Assembly (NCBI RefSeq): GCF_934772795.1
Contig: NZ_CAKVMR010000057.1
Coordinates: 1-13,334 of the forward strand
Reading direction: 5' to 3'
DNA length: 13,334 nucleotides
From: an uncultured Holdemanella sp.
GTDB taxonomy: Bacteria; Bacillota_I; Bacilli_A; Erysipelotrichales; Erysipelotrichaceae
Positions 1-6,212 of the stretch are shown here, piece by piece (position 1 is the first letter of the stretch; each line of letters begins with the position of its first letter). The position numbers and the translations under genes are program-made. The notes beneath the pieces are model-generated. The model saw only the letters and a list, made by a program, of their open reading frames with translations, made no database searches and had not been told where the DNA came from.

Positions 1-16
1 AAATACTGTACACACA

Positions 17-60
17 AAAAGTGCTAAATATCGCATAAATATGCTTTATTTAGCACTTTT
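17..60 (-). terminator. Hairpin terminator, probably bidirectional
   Basis: Perfect 14-bp inverted repeat (17-30 and 47-60, arm AAAAGTGCTAAATA) around a 16-nt loop that itself holds a small hairpin (GCAT at 33-36, ATGC at 41-44). Read leftward, downstream of the secreted-protein gene, the second arm runs into TTTTTG, as expected of an intrinsic terminator; read rightward it also ends in TTTT. A 7-nt direct repeat TACTGTA (4-10 and 60-66) flanks it. A hairpin starting with the same 13 bases lies at 6445-6487. Confidence 0.75.
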
Positions 61-139
61 ACTGTAAAACTTGAGATTTATAATATATCATTTTTACTAA
101 TAAGATACAATTTAAATGAGTTTTTCTTATAAACCTTTT

Positions 140-874
140 TTATTGAATCAAACTTCCATTGCTCCAAAGATTTAATCCATAATAAGCAATGCTGTGATCA
201 TTTCGATATACTGGTTGAACAGAATAGTTTGTAATTTCAATATCACCGATGTACATTACTTCATCCAGGTAATACATTCCGCCCACCTCTGCTTCAGCCT
301 GTGAACTATAAGTTGCATAGTAAAAGTTCGTATCCATAATCACATCACAACTTACATCTGGATTGACTCCACCAGGACAAGCATAACATGGCTTTGCTAG
401 TTCTGGAGTAGGTGTAGATTCTACTACAGGTTCTTGTTTGGATTCAGTAGGCTTTTCAATAGGTTGACTTACAACATCTTTTTTTGATTTATCTGATGTA
501 TTGGAACTGTTTGAAGTTGAAGATTTTTGGTCTGAACCAGAAGAACTCTTAGTAGAACTTTCTTTCTTGGAATTTTGCCTTTTACCTTCCGAAGAAACAC
601 TTGTTGTTTTGAATTCACTTTTGCCCATAACTTTTTCTTTCTGTTTTTCTTCCTTGGATTCAGGTTTCTTCATTGTATCTCCAGCACCTGTTTTCTCATC
701 TTTGCCAACATTTTCATGTTCACTAACTATAGCTTCATGTTTACTAACACTTAAAGAAGTATCTTCCATAAACTTTTCCACTGTTGGAACAGATACATCC
801 TGGTTCATGTTGAAAACAATTCCAGTACCAATAAGTACACTTGAAACACAGAACGCAATTAACTTTGTCTTCAT
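140..874 (-). CDS. Secreted or membrane-anchored Ser/Lys-rich protein of unknown function
   Basis: A 244-aa protein whose family I do not recognise. The ATG at 874 is chosen because GGAGG lies 8 nt upstream; a TTG five codons earlier sits inside the spacing of that site and is less likely. Residues 1-22 are a short basic start plus a hydrophobic stretch, a signal peptide or N-terminal anchor; there is no clear lipobox. Residues about 50-155 are low-complexity and hydrophilic, rich in Ser, Lys, Glu and Thr, like a cell-wall-spanning linker. The C-terminal part (160-244) looks folded, starts with a Cys cluster (C163, C166, C176; CYACPGG) and is rich in Tyr. No sortase motif is seen. It lies 263 bp downstream of parB in the same direction, ahead of a strong terminator, and may be a surface protein of the element. 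Export is likely; function is unknown. Confidence 0.75.
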   Translation of the reverse strand: MKTKLIAFCVSSVLIGTGIVFNMNQDVSVPTVEKFMEDTSLSVSKHEAIVSEHENVGKDEKTGAGDTMKKPESKEEKQKEKVMGKSEFKTTSVSSEGKRQNSKKESSTKSSSGSDQKSSTSNSSNTSDKSKKDVVSQPIEKPTESKQEPVVESTPTPELAKPCYACPGGVNPDVSCDVIMDTNFYYATYSSQAEAEVGGMYYLDEVMYIGDIEITNYSVQPVYRNDHSIAYYGLNLWSNGSLIQ

Positions 875-889
875 TGGCTTAACCTCCAA

Positions 890-1137
890 TTATATTCACT
901 GATAATTTCTACTATCTTTAAAATACAAGTTCTTCTAAATAATTACCTAGATACAAATATTTCTACTACTTACTAAATAACAACATTTTTTCTTTTTCGG
1001 TAGGTAATAAAGATTGTTTCGGTAGGTAGGAGGGGTTTTAGGGGAGGTCACAGTCACACGTCTTGGTGCAAAGACAAACTGCCCCTCCAACAGTTTGGTA
1101 ACAATCACAAGTAGAAAAAAAGCAGTTGCATCTTCAA
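890..1137. repeat. Gene-free stretch with two 12-bp direct repeats
   Basis: No credible gene. TTTCGGTAGGTA occurs at 995-1006 and again at 1017-1028, 22 bp apart, so both copies face the same side of the helix. TAGGTAA (1001-1007) has an inverted partner TTACCTA at 943-949. GGAGGGG (1029-1035) can pair with CCCCTCC (1082-1088). The stretch separates parB from the secreted-protein gene, so the repeats could be an operator for that gene or ParB-binding sites. I see no convincing promoter here. Confidence 0.55.
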
Positions 1138-2109
1138 CTACCGTTCCTGTTCTCGTGATCTTTTCTTTGCCCAGTTTTCTAGCAAGTGAATCATAAGATC
1201 CTTTTTCTTGCCTGGTGTAAAGTCCTTGGGAAAATATTTATCGATTTCCTTCATTTGAAAAGATAGCTTTTCTCTTTGGTTCGGTTTTTCTTCAGATAAA
1301 GTATCTTCAATGAATTCTGTAGTGAGTTCGCCATCATGACTCAACCGCTTGAATTCCTGACATTGAGCAAGTGACGGTGTTCTTTGATTTTCAATAATCG
1401 CATTGGCTAGATCATACTGTTCAGATTCTGTTAAATATGAAAGCTCAACAGCAGGGTTAAATGCAATCTTGATTTCATTTTCATGTCGTCCATCTACCAT
1501 TTCCTGTAATGGTTCAATCAGATAGGTTAAGCGAATAAATCTTTTGATTTGATTTCTACTAATTCCTAATTGTTCTCCAAGAATATCTGCTGACTCTGGC
1601 TTCCGCCCAACTTGGGCGGAAGTAGCCTTATCATATTCAATCGGAATATCATTAATATCTATATCTACTTTTTTACCTTGATGTTTCATGGCTTCTAATC
1701 GCATTTTGTAGGCATAACCACGTTCACTAGGATAAATGTTTTCTCGTTGAATATTGGAATCGACCATTAAAATCGTTGCCTGGTCATCATCCAAATCTCG
1801 AATGATAACATTCATTTCTTTTCTTCCTAGCTGTGACAAGGCAAATTTGCGCCTGTGACCGGAAATCATTTCATACGTTCCATCTTTTTTTGGACGAACT
1901 AATGCAGGCATCAGCATATCGTTTTCTTTAATCGAATCAATTAGCTTTGCCATATCCTCATCCATTGTTACATGGAAGGGATGTTCTTTAAAATCTGTAA
2001 TTTTATCTATGGGGATTGTCATTACTTTTTCGCTATTAGCTTCTTGCCTTTCTTTTTCAGTAGAAAATAAAGAGTCATAGCTAGGCAATCCTAAATCTAG
2101 TTTTGGCAA
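1138..2109 (-). CDS. parB: ParB/Spo0J-family partition protein
   Basis: A 323-aa ParB-family DNA-binding CTPase that would load on a centromere-like site and work with the ParA encoded upstream. The TTG at 2109 is chosen as start because AAAGGAGG lies 8 nt ahead of it, directly after the stop of the zinc-ribbon gene; a further-upstream ATG at 2172 would overlap that gene by 49 nt and lacks such a site. Residues 29-130 form the N-terminal ParB/nuclease-like domain with the nucleotide-binding GHRRKFA (84-90, variant of GERRxRA) and NIQRENIYPSER (119-130). A helix-turn-helix lies at about 173-195. The N-terminus (PKLDLGLPSYDSLF) resembles ParB proteins of Firmicutes integrative elements and plasmids rather than chromosomal Spo0J. 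It is the last gene of the tight parA-ssb-lar-parB group. The coding sequence holds a 23-nt palindrome (1600-1622). Confidence 0.93.
   Translation of the reverse strand: MPKLDLGLPSYDSLFSTEKERQEANSEKVMTIPIDKITDFKEHPFHVTMDEDMAKLIDSIKENDMLMPALVRPKKDGTYEMISGHRRKFALSQLGRKEMNVIIRDLDDDQATILMVDSNIQRENIYPSERGYAYKMRLEAMKHQGKKVDIDINDIPIEYDKATSAQVGRKPESADILGEQLGISRNQIKRFIRLTYLIEPLQEMVDGRHENEIKIAFNPAVELSYLTESEQYDLANAIIENQRTPSLAQCQEFKRLSHDGELTTEFIEDTLSEEKPNQREKLSFQMKEIDKYFPKDFTPGKKKDLMIHLLENWAKKRSREQER
1600..1622. repeat. 23-nt perfect palindrome inside parB
   Basis: Arms CTTCCGCCCAA (1600-1610) and TTGGGCGGAAG (1612-1622) are perfect reverse complements around a single C. The GC-rich word stands out in an AT-rich gene. 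It falls between the CTP-binding domain and the helix-turn-helix and encodes TSAQVGRK. It could be an internal parS-like site or only a consequence of codon choice. Confidence 0.6.
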
Positions 2110-2123
2110 ATATGCCACCTCCT

Positions 2124-2333
2124 TTAAAATAGAGTGAGTTGTATCGTATTTTTCATTGTTTGATGATTCCATTCTTCAATAGCTTGATCTGCATTTTGTT
2201 TGGTTTGTGTTCTAGCAGAACACAATGTACATGTAACATATTGACCATAATAGCCATTGATTTTCTTACTATCCCAGTCAATTAACACATGTGCTGTAGC
2301 ATGACAATAGGGACATCGCTTGATTCTAGTCAT
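2124..2333 (-). CDS. Lar-like zinc-ribbon protein (restriction-alleviation family)
   Basis: A 69-aa protein with two zinc-binding pairs, CPYC (7-10) and CTLC (35-38), then QAIEEWN (50-56). A CPxC, a CxxC and a C-terminal A-I-E-x-W-N is the layout of the small Lar family found on phages and conjugative elements; the founding member modulates host type I restriction. That role here is inferred from family resemblance alone, and a general nucleic-acid-binding zinc ribbon is as likely. The ATG overlaps the ssb stop by 8 nt (ATGACTAG), so translation is probably coupled. Its own stop is followed at once by the AAAGGAGG of parB. Confidence 0.75.
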   Translation of the reverse strand: MTRIKRCPYCHATAHVLIDWDSKKINGYYGQYVTCTLCSARTQTKQNADQAIEEWNHQTMKNTIQLTLF

Positions 2334-2631
2334 TTAACAATTCAAAAGATTCTACAACAACATTGGTTGAATACTGCTTTTTACCATCTTTTTCATAAGA
2401 ACTTGTACGAAGATTTCCTACAATACAGAATCCTGTATCTTTATCACCATGTTTACAGATATCATTTGCCATATCACCAAAGGCAATACAGTTAATATAA
2501 TCTGTCCATGATTTCTTTCCATCTCGTAAACAAGCTAAAGAGAACTTCACAAAAGTATTTCCTTTTCCATTCTTGGATACTTCAATATCTCTTGTCAAAG
2601 TTCCAAATAATTCCACATGATTGTTTTTCAT
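2326..2631 (-). CDS. ssb: Short single-stranded DNA-binding protein (SSB, OB fold)
   Basis: A 101-aa OB-fold protein that would coat single-stranded DNA during replication or conjugative transfer of the element. The start HVELFGTLTRDIEV, the central WTDYINCIAFGDMA and the final NVVVESFELL follow the SSB core strand by strand. Chromosomal SSB proteins are about 150-180 aa and end in a flexible tail with an acidic tip (DDDIPF-like) that recruits partner proteins; this protein stops right after the OB core, so tip and tail are missing. AGGAG precedes the ATG, and the gene begins 10 bp after the parA stop. The missing tail makes it a specialised element-borne SSB rather than a replacement for the host protein. 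Confidence 0.85.
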   Translation of the reverse strand: MKNNHVELFGTLTRDIEVSKNGKGNTFVKFSLACLRDGKKSWTDYINCIAFGDMANDICKHGDKDTGFCIVGNLRTSSYEKDGKKQYSTNVVVESFELLND

Positions 2632-2641
2632 TCTGTTTCTC

Positions 2642-3460
2642 CTAACGACTCAATTCATCTTTATGTTTTACTTTTGGACTTTTTACCAATTCTTTTGTCA
2701 GATTATCATAGGCGACAGCTACTTTTGAATCCTTGGCATACGCATAGATACTTTTACCAGAAATAGAAGCTTCACTGGCTTTCGTAGCTTTTGGAATGAT
2801 CGTATCAAATACACGAATGTTCTTTCCAAAGCTTTCACGAATTGTATCAATCGTGCTTTTGGTAATGTTGGTGTTTAGATCAGCAAGTGTCATAACAATG
2901 CCAGTAATCTTTAAGTTACTGTTGATCTTACGCTGCACTTTATTAACAGTCTGTAACAATTTCGTCATTCCTTTAGCTGGCAGATACTGCGTCTGTACGG
3001 GAATCAGTACTTCATCTGCAGCAGACAACGCATTGACGGTAAGCATACCAAGAGAAGGTGGACAATCAATAAAGATGTAATCGTATTTATCTCTTAATGG
3101 TTCAATACAATTACTTAATGTCTGTTCCCGGTTAATGACACTGACTAAACGCATTTCAAAATCGGCCAATTCAATGTTTGCCGGAATCAAATCTACATCT
3201 TCTTCATGATGCAAAATCAAAGAATCATAATCAATATCATTGTCATTTATATAATCGTCCAGCATAGAAGATACAGAATGTTCTAAAGCATCATTGTTTT
3301 TCCAACCTAAGCAACTTGTCAGATCACCCTGAGGATCAAAATCTACAATCAATACATCCAATCCCTGTCGTACTAATCCAATGGACACATTCTCAGTAGT
3401 CGTTGTTTTACCAACGCCACCTTTTTGGTTTGTGACTGCAATTACTTTACATTTACGCAT
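2642..3460 (-). CDS. parA: ParA-family partition ATPase
   Basis: A 272-aa ParA/Soj ATPase, expected to bind the nucleoid non-specifically in its ATP form and position DNA through ParB. It shows the deviant Walker A KGGVGKTT (13-20), the DFDPQGD motif (40-46) and Walker B in YIFIDCPPSLG (128-138), then PVQTQYLPAKG typical of the family. There is no extra N-terminal helix-turn-helix, so it belongs to the small Soj-like type. AAAGGAGG lies 7 nt before the ATG. It is followed 10 bp later by ssb and then by lar and parB. Finding ParA with ParB, SSB and Lar beside an att scar points to segregation or copy maintenance of a mobile element, not of the chromosome. Confidence 0.95.
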   Translation of the reverse strand: MRKCKVIAVTNQKGGVGKTTTTENVSIGLVRQGLDVLIVDFDPQGDLTSCLGWKNNDALEHSVSSMLDDYINDNDIDYDSLILHHEEDVDLIPANIELADFEMRLVSVINREQTLSNCIEPLRDKYDYIFIDCPPSLGMLTVNALSAADEVLIPVQTQYLPAKGMTKLLQTVNKVQRKINSNLKITGIVMTLADLNTNITKSTIDTIRESFGKNIRVFDTIIPKATKASEASISGKSIYAYAKDSKVAVAYDNLTKELVKSPKVKHKDELSR

Positions 3461-3475
3461 AAAAAACCTCCTTTC

Positions 3476-3503
3476 TACATATCCAGTGGTTAACTGGTAT
3501 GTA
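3476..3503. promoter_or_regulatory. Inverted repeat just upstream of parA
   Basis: Arms TACATATCCAGT (3476-3487) and ACTGGTATGTA (3493-3503) pair over 11 bp with one extra base, around the 5-nt loop GGTTA. It fills most of the 60-bp gap between the upstream regulator gene and the ribosome binding site of parA. There is no T run in the direction of transcription, so an operator or an mRNA hairpin affecting parA translation is more likely than a terminator. Confidence 0.55.
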
Positions 3504-3520
3504 AAAAGGAGAACACGATT

Positions 3521-4954
3521 TTATTTAGAATAGTATTTTTGATTTTTACTTTTAGGCTTGTCTGGAATTGTTAGTGTTAGTTTTCCTGCATCAACTAAGG
3601 GTTGGATGTATTCTTTTGTAACAAAAGCGATTGTTTGTATGCCCAAATGTTCAGCAATTTCTTTTCTTGACTTCGGTGTTTTACAAAAAGAAATTAAATC
3701 ATTATTTTCATCAGTACCCTTAGTTTCAGCTTTTTGCTTGTTGTATAACGTAACAACGAACTCATTTCTTTTATTTTCAAATACAGGGTCAGGCAATCCA
3801 TACTCTTTCATTTCTCTACGAATTGTTGGGATTCCGGAATATCTGTTTTCTGTTTTCAATAAGAATTCAGACATTGTTGCAAGTGCAGGATTTCTAAGAT
3901 CCGGTCTAGCTTTTCCTAGATCATTTACGGTCATTCTTCCATATAGACTTCCAGGACTGTGAATTTCTAAACGGTCAGTGAAGAAACAAATTTGAATGGG
4001 CGTCCCCTCTGTATAAATACTATAATCGCGATGAATTAAAGCATTTAGAATCGTTTCTCTTATGGCATTCATTGGATATTCCACTCGATCTTCTCTTTTT
4101 CCGCTATTTGGATTAATGATGGTTTGAACTTTCATGTTTCTTTTGCAAAAGGCTATAGCTTCATCTAGCATTTCGGATAAAGTGCCTTCAATCCTTTTGT
4201 TATCTAAGAAACGAATTCCGTCCTCTGTAATATCACCAATTGTCTTACCAGGAACAACAATTGCAGTAATAGCTAATTGGGGAAGTAATCCTTGTGGATA
4301 AATTCCAAAGTTTAAAACAGAAGCCAATGTAGGAATGGTATTGCGTGTAATGGATAACAATTCATAGATTTGTTCTTCAGATAATTTTGAAAAACCAGGA
4401 CGATTTATCTTCATTTGTAGAATAAAATTATTAATATCAGTTTCTCTTAATAAAGACAAACTAGCACGTTCAATTGGTCTTTCATCGTCATGAACATGGG
4501 CTTTAAAAGACTCAAAATTATAAATTTCATAGTCTGTCATTGGCAAATCTGCATCACCAACACGGACATAAGATCCTTTTACTTTTCCTGCTCCTGCATA
4601 ATAACAAGGACGATTTGTTATATCAACAGCGGGTATTTCTGCACTGCAGATATTAACACCTTCATATTCCGTAATGGTGAAAATAGCGCGAACCTGAGGA
4701 CTCATTTGATTACATTGTTCTGTTACTTTCTTTTGAAGATCTTGTAAATCGTATACCCCAACAGGTTTAAAATCTTGTGCTTCATCAAGCCCAAATACAA
4801 TAATTCCACCACCATCTTGATTGGAAAAGCTTGAAAGCGTGTCATATAAGCGCTTTGGCGTTCCGCCATGAGCAGCTTTCACTTCAATTGTTTGGGATTC
4901 AGCTTTCGTACTAATAATTTGTTTAATTAAATCATTTAATTCAACGCTTAACAT
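3521..4954 (-). CDS. Schlafen-like AlbA_2 domain / ATPase-fold transcriptional regulator
   Basis: A 477-aa protein with the layout of the family often labelled RecG-like or putative transcriptional regulator (COG2865). Residues about 15-140 are the AlbA_2/Schlafen-type domain (ESQTIEVKAA, SSFSNQDGGGIIVFGLDE). Residues about 290-385 fit the C-terminal HATPase_c_4 fold: RETILNALIHRDY (299-311), with Glu300 and Asn304 as likely Mg-ATP residues, and SPGSLYG (333-339). Residues about 415-477 look like a winged helix (SRKEIAEHLGI). It has no helicase motifs. AAAGGAG precedes the ATG. The gene has its own promoter embedded in AT-rich repeats, which fits self-regulation, and heads the group running into parA. 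Its role is open: regulator of the element, or defence protein. Domain assignment is fairly sure; function is not. Confidence 0.85.
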   Translation of the reverse strand: MLSVELNDLIKQIISTKAESQTIEVKAAHGGTPKRLYDTLSSFSNQDGGGIIVFGLDEAQDFKPVGVYDLQDLQKKVTEQCNQMSPQVRAIFTITEYEGVNICSAEIPAVDITNRPCYYAGAGKVKGSYVRVGDADLPMTDYEIYNFESFKAHVHDDERPIERASLSLLRETDINNFILQMKINRPGFSKLSEEQIYELLSITRNTIPTLASVLNFGIYPQGLLPQLAITAIVVPGKTIGDITEDGIRFLDNKRIEGTLSEMLDEAIAFCKRNMKVQTIINPNSGKREDRVEYPMNAIRETILNALIHRDYSIYTEGTPIQICFFTDRLEIHSPGSLYGRMTVNDLGKARPDLRNPALATMSEFLLKTENRYSGIPTIRREMKEYGLPDPVFENKRNEFVVTLYNKQKAETKGTDENNDLISFCKTPKSRKEIAEHLGIQTIAFVTKEYIQPLVDAGKLTLTIPDKPKSKNQKYYSK

Positions 4955-4976
4955 ATTTTCTCCTTTCTACTTTTCT

Positions 4977-5023
4977 AATTTAATTAAATTATAACGAAAA
5001 ATTTAACTAAATTCAATTAAATT
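4977..5023. promoter_or_regulatory. AT-rich operator-like repeats over the regulator promoter
   Basis: A perfect 14-bp palindrome AATTTAATTAAATT (4977-4990) overlaps the -10 box. Two near copies follow over the spacer and -35 box: AATTTAACTAAATT (5000-5013) and AATTCAATTAAATT (5010-5023). Two partial copies (TTTAATTAAAT at 4922-4932 and ATTTAATTCAA at 4934-4944) lie inside the first codons of the gene. The layout suggests a repressor binding several sites, perhaps the encoded protein itself. Confidence 0.55.
4988..5016 (-). promoter_or_regulatory. Sigma-A-like promoter of the AlbA_2 regulator gene
   Basis: On the minus strand, TTGAAT (5011-5016) and a perfect TATAAT (4988-4993) are separated by 17 bp. 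The ATG lies 33 bp beyond the -10 box, leaving room for a short leader with AAAGGAG. AT-rich repeats overlap both boxes. Confidence 0.75.
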
Positions 5024-5046
5024 AATAATTCATTTCGCTAAAATCG

Positions 5047-5093
5047 AAATAAGTGAAGTAATCTGCTGAAAATTATGCTTACTTCACTTATTT
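5047..5093 (-). terminator. Hairpin terminator after the RhuM/Fic gene
   Basis: Perfect 15-bp inverted repeat: AAATAAGTGAAGTAA (5047-5061) and its complement (5079-5093), 17-nt loop. It starts 9 bp past the stop of the RhuM/Fic gene. Leftward the second arm runs into TTTCGATTTT; rightward there is a cleaner T run. It separates the RhuM/Fic gene from the next promoter. Confidence 0.75.
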
Positions 5094-5102
5094 TTTAATA
5101 AC

Positions 5103-6047
5103 TTACATTTTTAAGAAATTCATTACTAGTTTGACCATTGTTTCTTTTTCTTCAGGTCTGGATTCTGCAATCATTAAAGTAATGGCAACAAGTGCACTGT
5201 CTGAAATAATTTGCTTTCCATCGATAATGAGATGTTTATTCTTATTTAAAAATTCAAGGAATATAGAAGCCCCTATGCGTTTACAACCATCTACAAAAGG
5301 ATGATCTTTGACTAGAAAGTACAGTAGATTAGCTGCCTTTTCTTCAATGCTTGGATAGATTTCTTGTCCAAAGACATTTTGATATACAGCTGCAATAATT
5401 CCATTCAATTTGCCTGGTTCTTTTTCAACACCAAATACATCAGAAAATCCACTATATTTCATAGAATCAATAAGAGTTCTGCACTCTTCATAAGTCAATC
5501 GATAAATTGAATCCTTACCTTTAGGTTTTGAAATACATCCATGATCATAATCATCTAGTAATGACAATGCATTTGAATATGCTTCAACCACGTTCAATAC
5601 TTCTTTTTCTTCAATACCTAAAGTAGAAGCAAGCATCCTAGATTGAATGGAAACAGTCTTGTTTAATACTTCAATCCTTTTCTCATTTATTGCATATCCC
5701 TTCATCATGTAATTCTTCAATATAGAAGTTGCCCATTTACGAAAGATTACACCGTTTTGAGATTTCACACGATAGCCGACAGAAATAATCATATCCAAAT
5801 TATAGTATTCAATAGATCTTTGTATTTTTCTGTTTCCTTCAGTTTGAACTGTCGCAAATTTTGCGACAGTTGAATCATCTAATTCTTCTTTTAAAGCATT
5901 GTTAATATGTTTACCAATGGTTTTAACGTCTCTGTCAAATAATTGTGCAAGTTGATTACGATTTAACCATACTGTTTCATTATCTGGTGATACTGTAACA
6001 TCCAGCTGTAAATCACCATTTACAAATTTAATAATTTCATTGTTCAT
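5103..6047 (-). CDS. RhuM-family protein with C-terminal Fic/Doc domain
   Basis: A 314-aa two-domain protein. Residues about 1-120 match the RhuM (virulence protein) family: LNRNQLAQLFDRDVKTIGKHI looks like a DNA-binding helix-turn-helix, followed by VAKFATVQ (61-68) and IEYYNLDMIISVGYRV (79-94). Residues about 120-165 are helical. Residues about 185-314 form a Fic/Doc domain with HPFVDGCKR (249-257), against the usual HPFx(D/E)GN(G/K)R of enzymes that attach AMP or phosphate to target proteins. The catalytic His249, acidic Asp253 and basic Arg257 are present, but Asn is replaced by Cys254. GGAG lies 7 nt before the ATG. The gene is monocistronic, with its own promoter, palindromic operator and terminator, and is the element gene nearest the att scar. 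A toxin-like or regulatory role is possible; no separate antitoxin gene is seen. Confidence 0.88.
   Translation of the reverse strand: MNNEIIKFVNGDLQLDVTVSPDNETVWLNRNQLAQLFDRDVKTIGKHINNALKEELDDSTVAKFATVQTEGNRKIQRSIEYYNLDMIISVGYRVKSQNGVIFRKWATSILKNYMMKGYAINEKRIEVLNKTVSIQSRMLASTLGIEEKEVLNVVEAYSNALSLLDDYDHGCISKPKGKDSIYRLTYEECRTLIDSMKYSGFSDVFGVEKEPGKLNGIIAAVYQNVFGQEIYPSIEEKAANLLYFLVKDHPFVDGCKRIGASIFLEFLNKNKHLIIDGKQIISDSALVAITLMIAESRPEEKETMVKLVMNFLKM
5847..5871. repeat. 25-nt palindrome inside the RhuM/Fic gene
   Basis: Arms AACTGTCGCAAA (5847-5858) and TTTGCGACAGTT (5860-5871) are perfect reverse complements around one base. They encode the family-conserved STVAKFATVQ, so coding constraint explains part of the match; the full symmetry is more than coding requires. 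Confidence 0.5.
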
Positions 6048-6088
6048 GTTTTCTCCAATCTTTTTATATTTGAATGATTTTAATAAAG

Positions 6089-6106
6089 AGTTTCTTTAAA
6101 GAAACT
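6089..6106. promoter_or_regulatory. 18-bp palindromic operator of the RhuM/Fic gene
   Basis: Perfect palindrome AGTTTCTTTAAAGAAACT. It overlaps the last three bases of the -10 box and covers the expected transcription start, a classic repressor position. The RhuM N-terminal helix-turn-helix is a candidate ligand (inference). Confidence 0.7.
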
Positions 6107-6132
6107 ATAGCATAGTAAGCTTTATTCATCAA
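6104..6132 (-). promoter_or_regulatory. Sigma-A-like promoter of the RhuM/Fic gene
   Basis: On the minus strand, TTGATG (6127-6132) and TATAGT (6104-6109) with 17-bp spacing. The leader to the ATG at 6047 is about 50 nt and contains the palindrome and GGAG. Confidence 0.7.
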
Positions 6133-6212
6133 AATTGTAATAATTTTCTTTCCATAACCCATGTTTTAGACTACAGAAGAGTGTATTTGGGGCAAAGTAG
6201 GCATCCAAAAGA

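Noticed and set aside
501..902. 133-codon plus-strand open frame
   Set aside because: Antisense to the Ser/Lys-rich stretch of the secreted-protein gene; its Phe/Leu/Ser-rich content is what that repeat gives in reverse, and no ribosome binding site is seen.
1038..1133. Short minus-strand frame encoding a Cys-rich stretch (CDCYQ, CLCTKTCDCDLP)
   Set aside because: Striking, but it has an in-frame stop just upstream and no ATG, GTG or TTG start, so I see no way to translate it without a frameshift that nothing else supports.
3476..3505. Possible parA promoter TTTACA-18 bp-TATGTA around the inverted repeat
   Set aside because: Transcription would start inside the parA ribosome binding site, so an independent promoter here is unlikely.
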